DNA from: Mycolicibacterium aurum
Lineage (GTDB): Bacteria; Actinomycetota; Actinomycetes; Mycobacteriales; Mycobacteriaceae
NCBI GenBank assembly: GCA_900078775.1
Contig: LT549889.1
Coordinates: 1,550,001 to 1,614,000 of the forward strand
Direction: 5' to 3'
DNA length: 64,000 bases
Part shown: positions 18,595 through 33,640 of the stretch, piece after piece
Layout of the letters: every line of letters starts with the position of its first letter
Numbering within the stretch: the stretch's first letter is position 1
Position numbers and translations under genes: made by a program
Notes under the pieces: generated by a model
What the model was told of the DNA's origin: nothing
The model's database searches: none
The model's input: only the letters and a program-made list of their open reading frames with translations

Positions 18595-19176
18595 GTGGCT
18601 GCTGCAGATCCTGCCGGTCCCGACCGGGAATTGATGTCCGCCGCCGATGTGAGCCGGACGATCTCGCGCATCGCGCACCAGATCATCGAGAAGACCGCGC
18701 TCGACGCGCCGAACGCCCCGCGGGTGGTGCTGCTGGGCATCCCGACCCGCGGCGTGACGCTCGCGGCCCGGCTGGCCGAGAAGGTCGGTGAGTTCGCCGG
18801 GGTCGATCTGCCGCACGGCGGTTTGGACATCACGCTCTACCGCGACGACCTGAACTTCAAGCCGCCCCGCCCGCTGGAATCGACCTCGATCCCGGCCGGC
18901 GGTATCGACGGCGCACTGGTCATCCTCGTCGACGACGTCCTCTACTCCGGGCGGTCGGTGCGCTCGGCGCTGGACGCGCTGCGCGACATCGGGCGGCCCC
19001 GGATCGTGCAACTGGCGGTGCTCGTCGACCGCGGCCACCGGGAACTGCCGATCCGGGCGGACTATGTCGGCAAGAACGTGCCCACCTCGCGGAGCGAGAA
19101 CGTGAAGGTGCGGCTGCAGGAACCCGATGGGGAGGACAGCGTGCGCATCGCACCGTATGGAGGACCGACCCGATGA
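18595..19176 (+). CDS. pyrR: Pyrimidine operon regulator / uracil phosphoribosyltransferase
   Basis: Binds its own mRNA leader in the presence of uridine nucleotides and may have weak UPRTase activity. The 193 residues, the same length as the M. tuberculosis protein, include [20 protein letters not shown]. Further on come the [12 protein letters not shown] segment and the PRPP-binding loop [18 protein letters not shown]. The C-terminal part has [20 protein letters not shown]. Start GTG 18595 is 12 nt after AAGGAGGT. It is the first gene of the pyr operon; pyrB follows after 28 nt. Confidence 0.96.
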   Translation: MAAADPAGPDRELMSAADVSRTISRIAHQIIEKTALDAPNAPRVVLLGIPTRGVTLAARLAEKVGEFAGVDLPHGGLDITLYRDDLNFKPPRPLESTSIPAGGIDGALVILVDDVLYSGRSVRSALDALRDIGRPRIVQLAVLVDRGHRELPIRADYVGKNVPTSRSENVKVRLQEPDGEDSVRIAPYGGPTR

Positions 19177-19204
19177 GCGCTTGCGCGAAGAGGAAACAGA
19201 ACGG

Positions 19205-20158
19205 ATGAAGCACCTTCTGACCGCCGGGGACCTGTCGCGCGATCAGGCCGTCGCCATCCTCGACGACGCCGACCGCTTCCGGGAGGCGCTGCTGGGCCGC
19301 GAGGTCAAGAAGCTGCCCACCCTGCGCGGGCGCACCATCATCACGATGTTCTACGAGAACTCCACCCGCACCCGGGTGTCCTTCGAGGTGGCCGGCAAGT
19401 GGATGAGCGCCGACGTCATCAACGTCAGCTCCTCCGGGTCCTCGGTCGCCAAGGGCGAATCGCTGCGCGACACCGCGCTGACCCTGCGGGCCGCCGGTGC
19501 CGACGCGTTGATCATCCGGCACCCGGCCTCCGGTGCGGCCCAGCAGCTCGCGGCGTGGACTGTCGAACCCGAGGGTGCCGGCCCCGCCGTGATCAATGCC
19601 GGCGACGGTACCCACGAGCACCCCACCCAGGCGCTGCTCGACGCGCTCACCCTGCGCCAGCGGCTCGGCTCCGTCGAGGGTCGCCGGGTCGTCATCGTCG
19701 GCGATGTGCTGCACAGCCGGGTCGCCCGCTCCAACGTCGAACTGCTGGCCACCCTCGGCGCGGAGGTGGTGCTGGTCGCGCCGCCGACCCTGCTGCCGGT
19801 CGGGGTCTCCGGCTGGCCGGTCACGGTGTCGCACGATCTGGATGCCGAGCTGCCCGCCGCCGACGCGGTGCTGATGCTGCGGGTGCAGGCCGAGCGGATG
19901 AACGGCGGGTTCTTCCCGTCCGAGCGCGAGTACTCGGTGCTCTACGGCCTGTCCGAGAAGCGCCGCGCCAAGCTCTCCGACGATGCCGTCGTGCTGCACC
20001 CCGGCCCGATGCTGCGCGGTATGGAGATCGGGTTCTCGGTGGCCGACTCCCCGCAGTCGGCTGTGCTGCAACAGGTTTCCAACGGGGTACATGTACGGAT
20101 GGCGGTGCTGTTCCACCTGTTGGTCGGCGCCGGGGAACGGGAGGCGATCACCGCATGA
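19205..20158 (+). CDS. pyrB: Aspartate carbamoyltransferase catalytic subunit
   Basis: Makes N-carbamoylaspartate from aspartate and carbamoyl phosphate. The 317 residues contain the carbamoyl-phosphate loop [28 protein letters not shown], the [12 protein letters not shown] motif, and the aspartate-site [10 protein letters not shown]. The ATG at 19205 gives the expected N-terminus [15 protein letters not shown]; upstream in-frame codons overlap pyrR and look non-coding. The pyrR-pyrB gap contains GAGCGCTTGCGCGAAGAG, a linker I recall from other mycobacterial intergenic gaps. pyrC overlaps by 4 nt. Confidence 0.97.
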   Translation: MKHLLTAGDLSRDQAVAILDDADRFREALLGREVKKLPTLRGRTIITMFYENSTRTRVSFEVAGKWMSADVINVSSSGSSVAKGESLRDTALTLRAAGADALIIRHPASGAAQQLAAWTVEPEGAGPAVINAGDGTHEHPTQALLDALTLRQRLGSVEGRRVVIVGDVLHSRVARSNVELLATLGAEVVLVAPPTLLPVGVSGWPVTVSHDLDAELPAADAVLMLRVQAERMNGGFFPSEREYSVLYGLSEKRRAKLSDDAVVLHPGPMLRGMEIGFSVADSPQSAVLQQVSNGVHVRMAVLFHLLVGAGEREAITA

Positions 20159-21450
20159 GCGGACAGGTGTTGATCCGGGGCGTGCGGCTCTACGGTGAGG
20201 GTGATCAGGTCGACGTGCTCATCGCCGACGGTCAGATCGCCGAGATCTCCTCGGCGATCACGTCCGACGCGGACACCGTGATCGAAGCCGACGGCCAGAT
20301 CCTGCTGCCCGGGTTCGTCGATCTGCACACCCATCTGCGTGAGCCCGGCCGCGAATACGCCGAGGACATCGAAACCGGTTCGGCGGCCGCCGCGGCGGGC
20401 GGCTACACCGCGGTGTTCGCGATGGCCAACACCGACCCGGTCGCCGACAGCCCGGTGGTCACCGACCACGTGTGGCACCGCGGCCAGCAGGTCGGCCTGG
20501 TCGACGTGCACCCCGTCGGCGCGGTCACCGTGGGCCTGAAGGGCAAGCAGCTCACCGAGATGGGCCTGATGGCCGCCGGTGCCGGCCAAGTCCGGATGTT
20601 CTCCGACGACGGTGTCTGCGTGGACGACCCGCTGGTCATGCGCCGTGCACTGGAGTACGCCAGCGGCCTTGGCGTGCTGATCGCCCAGCACGCCGAGGAG
20701 CCGCGGCTGACCGTCGGCGCCGTCGCGCACGAGGGACCCAACGCCGCCAAACTCGGCCTGGCCGGCTGGCCGCGATCGGCCGAGGAGTCCATCGTCGCGC
20801 GTGATGCGATCCTGGCCCGCGACGCCGGCGCCCGGGTGCACATCTGCCACGCCTCCACCGCGGGCACCGTGGAACTGCTGAAATGGGCCAAGGCGCAAGG
20901 CATCTCGATCACCGCCGAGGTCACCCCGCACCACCTGCTGCTCGATGACACCCGGCTGGCCGGCTACGACGGCCGCAACCGGGTGAACCCGCCGCTGCGC
21001 GAGGCCTCCGATGTGGCGGCCCTGCGCCGGGCGCTGGCCGACGGCGTCATCGACTGCGTGGCCACCGACCACGCGCCGCACGCCGAGCAGGAGAAGTGCT
21101 GCGAGTTCGCCAACGCGCGCCCCGGCATGCTCGGGCTGGAGACCGCGCTGTCGGTGGTCGTCGAGACCATGGTCAAGCCCGGCCTGCTCAGCTGGCGGGA
21201 CGTGGCCCGGGTGATGAGCGAGGCACCCGCCGCCATCGTCGGGCTGCCCGATCAGGGCCGCCCGCTGGCGGTCGGGGAGCCGGCCAACATCACCGTCGTC
21301 GACCCCGAGGTCACCTGGACGGTCACCGGCTCGGAGCTGGCCAGCCGCTCGGACAACACCCCGTTCGAGACGATGACGCTGCCGGCCGCGGTGACGCTGA
21401 CGCTGTTGCGCGGCAAGGTGACCGCACGCCGGGAAACGATCGAGCCATGA
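20155..21450 (+). CDS. pyrC: Dihydroorotase
   Basis: Zinc enzyme that closes carbamoylaspartate to dihydroorotate. The 431-residue protein is of the class I, bacterial PyrC type. The metal site is [20 protein letters not shown]; further ligands lie in [11 protein letters not shown] and in [28 protein letters not shown] carries the catalytic Asp. Start ATG 20155 makes an ATGA overlap with pyrB, and its end makes an ATGA overlap with the next gene, so it is translationally coupled on both sides. Confidence 0.97.
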   Translation: MSGQVLIRGVRLYGEGDQVDVLIADGQIAEISSAITSDADTVIEADGQILLPGFVDLHTHLREPGREYAEDIETGSAAAAAGGYTAVFAMANTDPVADSPVVTDHVWHRGQQVGLVDVHPVGAVTVGLKGKQLTEMGLMAAGAGQVRMFSDDGVCVDDPLVMRRALEYASGLGVLIAQHAEEPRLTVGAVAHEGPNAAKLGLAGWPRSAEESIVARDAILARDAGARVHICHASTAGTVELLKWAKAQGISITAEVTPHHLLLDDTRLAGYDGRNRVNPPLREASDVAALRRALADGVIDCVATDHAPHAEQEKCCEFANARPGMLGLETALSVVVETMVKPGLLSWRDVARVMSEAPAAIVGLPDQGRPLAVGEPANITVVDPEVTWTVTGSELASRSDNTPFETMTLPAAVTLTLLRGKVTARRETIEP

Positions 21451-21947
21451 ACGACCAGACCCTGATCGCCTCGCTGGTACTGGCCGCGGTGGTGGTCGTG
21501 CTCATCGGCTTCTTCATCCGGCAGATCCTGCGCGGCTGGCGCCACCGGATGGAACGCCAAGTCGAACTGATCGGCAACCTGCCGTCGCTGCCGGACACCG
21601 TCGGTCCGGTGCTGACCGGCCCCACCAAGGGGCTCTACGTCGGCAGCACGGTGGCGCCGAACTGGAACGACCGGATCGCGGCCGCCGGGCTGGGATTCCG
21701 GTCCAAGGGAGTGCTCACGCGCTATCCCGAGGGAATCATGGTGCAGCGCAGTGGGATCGGTCCGATCTGGATTCCGGACGAACTGATCCAGGCAATACGC
21801 AGCGAACGGGCCATCACCGGTAAGGCACTCACCCACGACGGCATCATCGCCGTGCGGTGGCGACTGCCGTCGGGCACCGAGATCGACACCGGATTTCGGG
21901 CCGACGACCGGGGCGAAGTCAAGAATTGGGTCAAGGAGGATGCGTGA
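21447..21947 (+). CDS. PH-like membrane-anchored protein in the pyr operon (Rv1382-like)
   Basis: A 166-residue protein with one N-terminal transmembrane helix (about residues 7-29, [20 protein letters not shown]). A soluble beta-rich domain follows (about 60-160), in which [19 protein letters not shown] and [17 protein letters not shown] resemble bacterial PH-like domains. A gene of this kind occupies the same place in the M. tuberculosis pyr operon (Rv1382). ATGA overlap with pyrC and GTGA overlap with carA show tight co-translation. Its role is unknown; linking pyrimidine enzymes to the membrane is speculation. Confidence 0.85.
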   Translation: MNDQTLIASLVLAAVVVVLIGFFIRQILRGWRHRMERQVELIGNLPSLPDTVGPVLTGPTKGLYVGSTVAPNWNDRIAAAGLGFRSKGVLTRYPEGIMVQRSGIGPIWIPDELIQAIRSERAITGKALTHDGIIAVRWRLPSGTEIDTGFRADDRGEVKNWVKEDA

Positions 21948-23086
21948 CACGCAGCGCTGAAAAAGCAGTCCTGGTACTGGAGGACGGCCGGGTCTACACC
22001 GGCACGCCGTTCGGTGCGATCGGACAGACACTCGGTGAGGCGGTGTTCTCCACCGGGATGTCCGGCTACCAGGAGACGCTGACCGACCCGAGCTACCACC
22101 GGCAGATCGTCGTGGCCACGGCGCCGCAGATCGGCAATACCGGCTGGAACGGCGAGGACGGCGAGAGCCGCGAGGACAAGATCTGGGTGGCCGGCTACGT
22201 CGTGCGCGATCCGTCGCCGCGCGCCTCGAACTGGCGCTCGACCGGCACCCTGGAGGACGAGCTGGTGCGCCAGGGCATCGTCGGCATCGCCGGGATCGAC
22301 ACCCGCGCGGTCGTGCGACACCTGCGTACCGCCGGGTCGATGAAGGCCGGGGTGTTCTCCGGCGACGCGCTGGACGATGTGGACACCCTGGTCGACCGGG
22401 TGCGTAGCCAGCCCTCCATGCTGGGCGCCGACCTGGCCGGCGAGGTGTCCACCGCCGAGCGTTACACGGTGGAAGCCGTTGGGCAGCAGCGGTTCACCGT
22501 CGCCGCCATCGACCTCGGCATCAAGACCAACACGCCGCGCAACTTCGCCCGCCGCGGCATCCTCAGCCATGTGCTGCCGGCCGCGGCGACCTTCGACGAG
22601 ATCACCGAGATCAACCCGGATGGGGTGTTCCTGTCCAACGGTCCCGGGGATCCGGCCACCGCCGACCACATCGTGGAGGTCACCCGAGCGGTGCTGGGCG
22701 CCGGGATCCCGCTGTTCGGGATCTGCTTCGGCAACCAGATCCTGGGCCGGGCGCTGGGCCGGTCCACCTACAAGATGACCTTCGGTCACCGCGGCATCAA
22801 CATCCCGGTGATGGACCACGCCACCGGCCGGGTGGCGGTCACCGCGCAGAACCACGGTTTCGCGCTGGAGGGCGAGGCGGGCGAGGAGTTCGACACCCCG
22901 TTCGGTCGCGCCGTGGTCAGCCACACCTGCGCCAACGACGGTGTGGTGGAAGGCATCAAGCTCGTCGACGGGCGAGCATTCTCGGTGCAGTACCACCCGG
23001 AGTCGGCCGCCGGTCCGCGCGACGCCGAGTACCTGTTCGACCAGTTCATCGACCTTCTGTCGGAACGCAAGTCAGGGGAGAAGTAA
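21944..23086 (+). CDS. carA: Carbamoyl-phosphate synthase small subunit (glutaminase)
   Basis: Hydrolyses glutamine and channels ammonia to CarB. The 380 residues show the N-terminal CPS domain ([29 protein letters not shown]) and a class I amidotransferase domain. The nucleophile Cys lies in [16 protein letters not shown], and the catalytic His/Glu in [12 protein letters not shown]. Start GTG 21944 has AAGGAGGA just upstream. carB starts at the base after the stop codon. Confidence 0.97.
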   Translation: MTRSAEKAVLVLEDGRVYTGTPFGAIGQTLGEAVFSTGMSGYQETLTDPSYHRQIVVATAPQIGNTGWNGEDGESREDKIWVAGYVVRDPSPRASNWRSTGTLEDELVRQGIVGIAGIDTRAVVRHLRTAGSMKAGVFSGDALDDVDTLVDRVRSQPSMLGADLAGEVSTAERYTVEAVGQQRFTVAAIDLGIKTNTPRNFARRGILSHVLPAAATFDEITEINPDGVFLSNGPGDPATADHIVEVTRAVLGAGIPLFGICFGNQILGRALGRSTYKMTFGHRGINIPVMDHATGRVAVTAQNHGFALEGEAGEEFDTPFGRAVVSHTCANDGVVEGIKLVDGRAFSVQYHPESAAGPRDAEYLFDQFIDLLSERKSGEK

Positions 23087-26424
<3,338 letters not shown>

Positions 26425-26428
<4 letters not shown>

Positions 26429-27240
26429 GCAGCTTCGGGGCGCGGCTGGCCGAGGCCGTCGCCGCCAGGGGGCCGCTGTGCCCGGGCATCGACCCGCACC
26501 CCGAGCTGCTGACCTCCTGGGGCCTGACTGTCGACGTGGCGGGCCTGCGCCGGTTCACCGAGATCTGCGTTGCGGCCTTCGCCGACTTCGCGATCGTCAA
26601 ACCGCAGGTGGCCTTCTTCGAGGCGTACGGTTCGGCCGGCTTCGCGGTGCTGGAGGAGACCACGGCGGCCCTGCGGGATGCGGGCGTGCTGGTGCTCGCC
26701 GACGCCAAACGCGGCGATATCGGCACCACCATGGCCGCCTATGCGCAGGCCTGGGCGGGGGAGTCGCCGTTGGCCGCGGACGCGGTCACCGCCTCGCCCT
26801 ACCTGGGCTTCGAATCGCTGCGCCCGCTGCTCGATGTGGCCGCCGCGCACGGGCGCGGGGTGTTCGTGCTGGCCGCCACCTCGAATCCGGAGGGTGCGAG
26901 CGTGCAGCGTGCCGAGGTGGGTGGGCGCACGGTCGCCCAGAGCATCGTGGACGCGGCCGGGATGGAGAATCAGGCGAACCGGGCGGCCGGAAATGGTCCG
27001 GGCTCGATCGGGGTGGTGATCGGGGCGACCCTGACCGAACTGCCCGACCTCGACGCCCTGGACGGGCCGGTACTGGCCCCGGGCGTCGGCGCCCAGGGGG
27101 GCCGCCCTGCGGACCTGGGTCGGTTGGGCTCACGGGTGCTGCCCGCGGTGTCCCGGGAGATCCTGCGCGCCGGCCCGGATGTGGCCGCGCTGCGGGCCGC
27201 CGCGGAGCGGCTTCGCGAGCAGGTCGCCTACCTGGCCTGA
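26425..27240 (+). CDS. pyrF: Orotidine 5'-phosphate decarboxylase, type 2
   Basis: Decarboxylates OMP to UMP. The 271-residue long-form enzyme (mycobacterial/myxobacterial type) has the catalytic motif [20 protein letters not shown]. The N-terminal [16 protein letters not shown] and the phosphate-binding region [17 protein letters not shown] are intact. GTG 26425 overlaps the carB stop. It ends the pyr operon. Confidence 0.96.
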
Positions 27241-27808
27241 CCGGGCGTCCTGGTGAGCCGTCAGCGGGCCGGACGGGGCCGGTTGGGTAGCTCCCGGCCG
27301 ATCCGTTGGCAGCGGGCGCTGACGCGCTGCCAGCGCCCCGATGTGCCGTGAATTCGGTTCTCGGTCGGCCGTGGATCGGCGCATCATACGCCTCGTTTCG
27401 GGCGCTTTTGTTTAGGTTTGCTATGCGTCGTCAGAGCGGGCTGAGGTGACGGATGTCTCGACGGTCTCCGACACGCCCGACACGCCGTGACCAGCGAAAA
27501 TTTCTCATTCCAGTGCCAGGAATCGCGATTCAGCGAACTGGTGACGGCCGTGCCCAAGCCCCCACCGATCTGCAAATGAGCTGAAAACCCTTGCTGTGCA
27601 GGGGGATCAGCGGAACATGCCGTGGCAAACCCCGACCCGGCCGGACGAACGGTGCGGCGCACGCACGCCGTACACGCTGGACTTTTGACCCGGAAACGCG
27701 GGGGTGGGGTTAGCTTTCGTCAGGTTGCGTGGGTACGGTCGTCGTCGCTGGCTGGTTACGTGATCCAGCCGTGATGAAACAACAGATGGCGAGAGACGGA
27801 GGAACCCC
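27241..27808. other. Intergenic region between pyrF and mihF
   Basis: The 568 nt hold no gene I can support. The M. tuberculosis locus carries PE/PPE genes here; none are present. An inverted repeat TGGCAGCG (27307-27314) / CGCTGCCA (27325-27332) could aid termination after pyrF but has no T-run. TAGCTT near 27710 is a possible -10 for mihF, which would leave a leader of nearly 100 nt. The middle is comparatively AT-rich. Confidence 0.5.
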
Positions 27809-28132
27809 GTGGCCCTTCCCCAGTTGACCGACGAACAGCGCGCGGCAGCGTTGGAGAAGGCTGCTGCCGCACGTCGAGCGCGAGCCGAGCTCAAAGATCG
27901 GCTGAAGCGTGGCGGCACCAACCTCAAGCAGGTTCTCAAGGACGCTGAGACCGACGAGGTCTTGGGCAAGATGAAGGTCTCCGCACTGCTGGAGGCGCTG
28001 CCCAAGGTCGGCAAGGTCAAGGCTCAGGAGATCATGACCGAACTGGAGATCGCTCCGACCCGCCGCCTGCGCGGCCTCGGCGATCGTCAGCGCAAGGCCC
28101 TGCTGGAGAAGTTCGACTTCACCAGCGACTAA
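27809..28132 (+). CDS. mihF: Mycobacterial integration host factor
   Basis: A small nucleoid-associated DNA-binding protein, essential in M. tuberculosis and a co-factor of L5 phage integration. The 107 residues are helical: an N-terminal [21 protein letters not shown] helix, then [19 protein letters not shown]. The helix-two-turn-helix [20 protein letters not shown] and [17 protein letters not shown] complete it. GTG 27809 has GACGGAGG at 27796 and gives the short form now accepted as the true protein. gmk follows after 11 nt. Confidence 0.95.
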   Translation: MALPQLTDEQRAAALEKAAAARRARAELKDRLKRGGTNLKQVLKDAETDEVLGKMKVSALLEALPKVGKVKAQEIMTELEIAPTRRLRGLGDRQRKALLEKFDFTSD

Positions 28133-28143
28133 TCAGTACCCAA

Positions 28144-28722
28144 TTGAAGACTGGTGGTGGGCCGGACAAGGCTGCGGTCGTAGTCCTGTCCGGCCCTTCC
28201 GCTGTCGGGAAGTCCACGGTGGTGCGTTGTCTGCGCGACCGGATTCCCGACCTGCATTTCAGCGTGTCGGTCACGACACGTGCGCCGCGGCCCGGTGAGG
28301 TCGACGGCGTGGACTACACGTTCGTCTCGGCCGACGAGTTCCAGCGTCTGATCGACGATGGGGAGCTCCTCGAATGGGCCGAGATCCACGGCGGTCTGCA
28401 ACGGTCCGGAACCCCGGCCGCACCGATCCGCGCGGCCACCGCCGCCGGCGTCCCGGTGCTGATCGAGGTCGATCTGGCCGGTGCCCGCGCCGTGAAGGCG
28501 GCAATGCCCGAGGTGACGACGGTCTTCCTGGCGCCACCCAGCTGGGAGGTGCTGCAGGAGCGGCTGGTGGGCCGCGGGACCGAAAGTCCCGAGGTCCAGG
28601 CCCGGCGGCTGAACACCGCGCGCGAGGAACTGGCCGCACAGGGCGACTTCGATGTGGTGGTCGTCAACACGCAATTGGAGTCGGCGTGCGCGGAATTGGT
28701 ATCCTTGCTGGTGGCCCGCTAG
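28144..28722 (+). CDS. gmk: Guanylate kinase
   Basis: Phosphorylates GMP to GDP. The 192 residues contain the P-loop [16 protein letters not shown] and the GMP-binding [19 protein letters not shown] with LLEWAEIHG. The usual bacterial HGNxYGT loop is altered to [10 protein letters not shown], also seen in M. tuberculosis. The lid region is [17 protein letters not shown]. The only in-frame start that keeps the P-loop is TTG 28144, with no good Shine-Dalgarno; coupling to mihF 11 nt upstream may supply ribosomes. The exact N-terminus is the uncertain part. Confidence 0.93.
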   Translation: MKTGGGPDKAAVVVLSGPSAVGKSTVVRCLRDRIPDLHFSVSVTTRAPRPGEVDGVDYTFVSADEFQRLIDDGELLEWAEIHGGLQRSGTPAAPIRAATAAGVPVLIEVDLAGARAVKAAMPEVTTVFLAPPSWEVLQERLVGRGTESPEVQARRLNTAREELAAQGDFDVVVVNTQLESACAELVSLLVAR

Positions 28723-28760
28723 TCGGATTGCCTCAATCGCACCAACTGCACCGTCTTTAA

Positions 28761-29081
<321 letters not shown>

Positions 29082-29099
29082 CAGCCCGGGGCTGCCGAT

Positions 29100-30335
29100 A
29101 TGACCGACCGCAAACGGATCGTCGTCGGCGTCGCAGGCGGGATCGCCGCCTATAAGGCGTGCACCGTCGTCCGGCAGCTCACCGAGGCCGGCCATGAGGT
29201 CCGGGTGATCCCGACCGAGTCGGCGCTGAAGTTCGTCGGCGCCGCCACGTTCGAGGCGCTGTCCGGTCAGCCGGTGCACACCGGTGTCTTCGAATCCGTC
29301 CATGAGGTCCCGCACGTCCGGATCGGTCAGCAGGCCGATCTGGTGGTGGTGGCCCCCGCGACCGCGGACCTGCTGGCCCGCGCGGTCGCCGGCCGCGCCG
29401 ACGATCTGCTGACCGGCACCCTGCTCACCGCGCGCTGTCCGGTGCTGTTCGCCCCCGCCATGCACACCGAGATGTGGTTCCACCCGGCCACCGTGGACAA
29501 CGTCGCAATGTTGCGGTCTCGCGGCGCGGTCGTCCTGGAGCCCGCCTCCGGACGGCTGACCGGTGCTGACACCGGCCCGGGCCGGCTGCCCGAGGCCGAG
29601 GAGATCACCACGCTGGCGGGGCTGCTGCTGGAGCGTGGTGACGCCCTCCCGTACGACCTGTCCGGAGTCAAGGCGCTGGTGACCGCCGGCGGTACCCGTG
29701 AACCCCTGGACCCGGTGCGTTTCATCGGCAACCGCAGTTCCGGTAAGCAGGGTTACGCGGTGGCGCGGGTGATGGCCCAGCGCGGCGCCGAGGTCACCCT
29801 GGTCGCCGGCAACACCTCGGGCCTGGTCGACCCGGCCGGGGTCAACGTGGTGCACATCGGCTCGGCCACCCAACTCCAGGACGCCGTCACCAAGCTCGCA
29901 CCGGAGGCGAACGTCCTGGTGATGGCGGCCGCCGTCGCGGACTTCAGGCCCGCGCAGGTGGCCACCGCGAAGATCAAGAAGGGTGCATCCGAGCCCTCCT
30001 CGATCGACCTGGTCCGAAACGACGATGTGCTCGCCGGTGCGGTCCGGGCCCGGGCCGAGGGTCAGCTGCCCAACATGCGGGCGATCGTCGGATTCGCGGC
30101 CGAGACCGGCGATGCCAACGGCGATGTGCTGTTCCACGCACGGGCCAAGCTGCAGCGCAAGGGCTGCGAGATGTTGGTGGTCAACGCGGTCGGCGAGGGC
30201 AAGGCCTTCGAGGTGGACCACAACGACGGATGGATCCTGGCGGCCGACGGAACCGAAACCGTGCTGGAGCACGGTTCGAAGACGTTGATGGCCAGTCGTA
30301 TCGTGGACGCCATCGGGGCGCTGCTGAACGGGTGA
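29100..30335 (+). CDS. coaBC: Bifunctional phosphopantothenoylcysteine decarboxylase/synthase
   Basis: Couples cysteine to phosphopantothenate (CoaB, CTP-dependent) and decarboxylates the product (CoaC, FMN). The CoaC half (about residues 1-185) has VVGVAGGIAAYKACTVVRQL and PAMHTEMW, where the usual Asn of PxMNxxMW is His as in M. tuberculosis. The CoaB half (about 190-411) has VTAGGTREPLDPVRFIGNRS, SGKQGYAVA, and KIKKGASEPSSIDLVRNDD. The start is ATG 29100, 18 nt after rpoZ. Confidence 0.96.
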   Translation: MTDRKRIVVGVAGGIAAYKACTVVRQLTEAGHEVRVIPTESALKFVGAATFEALSGQPVHTGVFESVHEVPHVRIGQQADLVVVAPATADLLARAVAGRADDLLTGTLLTARCPVLFAPAMHTEMWFHPATVDNVAMLRSRGAVVLEPASGRLTGADTGPGRLPEAEEITTLAGLLLERGDALPYDLSGVKALVTAGGTREPLDPVRFIGNRSSGKQGYAVARVMAQRGAEVTLVAGNTSGLVDPAGVNVVHIGSATQLQDAVTKLAPEANVLVMAAAVADFRPAQVATAKIKKGASEPSSIDLVRNDDVLAGAVRARAEGQLPNMRAIVGFAAETGDANGDVLFHARAKLQRKGCEMLVVNAVGEGKAFEVDHNDGWILAADGTETVLEHGSKTLMASRIVDAIGALLNG

Positions 30336-30398
30336 ACGTCACTGCGGGTAACGGTTGCGTCAAGCGGCTTTACAGGGTTGGCTGCCAGTGAGCAGGAT

Positions 30399-30404
30399 TA
30401 AGCT
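30399..30404 (+). promoter_or_regulatory. -10 element of metK
   Basis: TAAGCT matches TANNNT; transcription from about 30411 leaves a 24-nt leader carrying TTGGAGG. This is too short for a SAM riboswitch. Confidence 0.5.
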
Positions 30405-30434
30405 TTGCCTATCTAACTATTTGGAGGATGTCAC

Positions 30435-31643
<1,209 letters not shown>

Positions 31644-31662
31644 CCCCGTTTCCCCGCGAACA

Positions 31663-31708
31663 GACGCGAAGGGCCGCTATTTCCCCCGAAATAGCGGCCC
31701 TTGGCGTC
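31663..31708. terminator. Strong bidirectional terminator after metK
   Basis: The core is a perfect 15-bp stem: arm 31669-31683 (AAGGGCCGCTATTTC) pairs with 31688-31702 around a CCCC loop. After one mismatch the stem continues with GACGC (31663-31667) and GCGTC (31704-31708). It lies between the convergent metK and esterase genes. Confidence 0.88.
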
Positions 31709-31742
31709 TTCTCGCGCGGCCTTTCGCGCGCCGGCGGAACTC

Positions 31743-32705
31743 TCATGGGTGCAACGCGGCCCGCAGAGCGGTGATCCCGCGTGCGGTGGCCTCGGTCGCG
31801 GCGGGGGAGGCCAATGCCAGGCTGACGTAGCCGTGCACCATCGTCGGCTCATTGCTGTGTTGCACCGCAACCCCTGCCGCACTGAGCAGTTCGGCGTACC
31901 GGCCGCCGTCGTCACGCAGCGGATCGTGCTCGGCGGTGCCGATGAACGCCGGCGGCAGCCCACTCAGCGACTCCGCATTGGCCGGGGCCACATCGGTCGG
32001 CAGCGCCGCCGGGTCGCTGAGGTCCACGCCGGGCAGATACCAGGTCAGGAAGGCGGCGGTGACGTCCTCGTTCAGGATGTAGGCATCGGCGTTCTCCGCG
32101 AACGACGGGGCGGACGTATCGCCCACTGCCACCGGGTACCACAACAGCTGGAACACCAGCGGCGGGCCACCGGCGTCGCGGGCCCGCAGCGCCATCACCG
32201 CGGACAGATTGCCGCCGGCCGAATCCCCGGCCACCGCAATACGACTCGGGTCCCCACCCAATTCGGCGGCGTGTTCGCCCACCCAGCGCAGCGCCGCCCA
32301 GGCGTCCTGCACCCCGGCCGGGAACGGATGTTCGGGGGCGAGCCGGTAGTCCACCGACACCACGATGGCCTCGGCGCCCACCGCGTGCGCGCGGGCCACG
32401 TGGTCGTGGGTGTCCAGATCCCCGATGGCCCAACCACCGCCGTGGTAGAAGACCACCACCGGCAGGTTGTCGTGCTGCGCGACCGGTGGCCAGTAGATCC
32501 GCACCGGGATGTCGGTCAGTTCGCCGTACCCGACGGTGCGTTCCTCGATCCGCAACTGCGGCAGCATCTCCGGCGGCGGTTTCACCGCACGGAACTTCTC
32601 CCGGGCCGCATCCACACCGTCGGCGATGGTGAACTCCAGCGGCACCGCGTCCAGCAACGCCTTGAGGTTGGGGTCGACGTCGGGTCGGGTCTGCGAGGCG
32701 GCCAT
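31743..32705 (-). CDS. HSL-family carboxylesterase (LipH-like)
   Basis: A 320-residue alpha/beta hydrolase of the hormone-sensitive lipase family. The oxyanion motif is VVFYHGGGWAIGD, the nucleophile Ser lies in [14 protein letters not shown], the Asp in GTAEHDPLRDDG and the His in MVHGYVSL. No signal peptide is present, so it is probably cytosolic. Family enzymes prefer short-chain esters. M. tuberculosis has a similar tandem pair (LipH/LipI) near this spot. It follows the paralogous esterase gene by 5 nt, so the two are co-transcribed. Confidence 0.9.
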   Translation of the reverse strand: MAASQTRPDVDPNLKALLDAVPLEFTIADGVDAAREKFRAVKPPPEMLPQLRIEERTVGYGELTDIPVRIYWPPVAQHDNLPVVVFYHGGGWAIGDLDTHDHVARAHAVGAEAIVVSVDYRLAPEHPFPAGVQDAWAALRWVGEHAAELGGDPSRIAVAGDSAGGNLSAVMALRARDAGGPPLVFQLLWYPVAVGDTSAPSFAENADAYILNEDVTAAFLTWYLPGVDLSDPAALPTDVAPANAESLSGLPPAFIGTAEHDPLRDDGGRYAELLSAAGVAVQHSNEPTMVHGYVSLALASPAATEATARGITALRAALHP

Positions 32706-32710
32706 GCCCG

Positions 32711-33640
32711 TCAGGCTAACGCGCCCCGCAGCGCGGCAAGGGCGAGATCGGTCGCCTCGGTGGCTGTCGGCACCACGCCGTAGTAGCCCAGATACCCGTG
32801 GACCAGGGTCTCGGCGAGGTGCACCTGCGCCAGCACCCCGGCCGCAGCCAGCAGTTCGGCGTAATGGATCCCGTCGTCGCGCAGCGGGTCGTACCCGGCC
32901 ACCGCGATATAGGCGGGCGCCACCCCGGCATGCGACTCGGCCCGGGCCGGCACCAGGGTGGCCGGCGGATTCCGCAGGTCCACGCCGACGGCGTACAGCT
33001 TGGAGAAGGCGCCCACCGCGCTACGGCCCAGGACCGGGGCGTCGGCGTTCTCGGTGAAGGAGGGCAGGCTGGTATCCCAGGTGGCGGCCGGGTACCAGAG
33101 CAGCTGCAACCGCAGGGCCAGCCCGGCGTCGCGGGCCAGCAGGGCCACGGCGGCGGCCAGGTTGCCGCCCGCGGAATCCCCGGCCACCGCGATCCGGGCC
33201 GGGTCGGCGCCCAGTTCCTCGGCGTGCGCGGCCACCCACTGCGTCACTGCCCAGACGTCGTCCACGGCCGCCGGGTAGGGATGTTCGGGGGCGAGCCGGT
33301 AGTCCACCGACACCACCACCGCGCCCGCCCCGGCGGCGTGCGCACGGGCCGTCCCGTCGTAGGTCTCCACATCGCCGACGACCCAGCCGCCGCCGTGGAA
33401 GAACAGCACCACCGGCGGGCTGCACTCCGCGGCGTCAGGCCAGTAGACGCGCACCGGCACCCCGGCGATGGTGCGGTCCTCGGTGCGCAGCCCCGGGTGC
33501 ACCTCCCGGCGCGGCAGCGCCGCGAAGCGGGCCCGCGCGGCCTCGGGACCGCCCTCCATCGTCAATTGGAACGGCACCGCTTCCAGTACCTTCTCCAGAA
33601 TGGCATCCAAGGCGGGTCTGTCGGCACCGGATTCAGGCAT
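32711..33640 (-). CDS. HSL-family carboxylesterase (LipI-like), paralogue of its neighbour
   Basis: A 309-residue alpha/beta hydrolase with the same layout as the next gene: [62 protein letters not shown] and [10 protein letters not shown]. The pair arose by tandem duplication; identity is high around the motifs and lower at both ends. Its ATG (33640-33638) overlaps the ATG of the divergent YhhN-like gene in the palindrome CATG, so promoters and ribosome sites must lie inside each other's coding sequence unless one start is further in. Confidence 0.9.
   Translation of the reverse strand: MPESGADRPALDAILEKVLEAVPFQLTMEGGPEAARARFAALPRREVHPGLRTEDRTIAGVPVRVYWPDAAECSPPVVLFFHGGGWVVGDVETYDGTARAHAAGAGAVVVSVDYRLAPEHPYPAAVDDVWAVTQWVAAHAEELGADPARIAVAGDSAGGNLAAAVALLARDAGLALRLQLLWYPAATWDTSLPSFTENADAPVLGRSAVGAFSKLYAVGVDLRNPPATLVPARAESHAGVAPAYIAVAGYDPLRDDGIHYAELLAAAGVLAQVHLAETLVHGYLGYYGVVPTATEATDLALAALRGALA

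Noticed and set aside
27307..27332. Intrinsic terminator after pyrF
   Set aside because: An 8-bp inverted repeat is present but there is no T-run and the loop could fold other ways, so it is mentioned only within the intergenic entry.
30336..30434. SAM riboswitch before metK
   Set aside because: With the likely -10 at 30399 the leader is about 24 nt and no SAM aptamer helices are visible.
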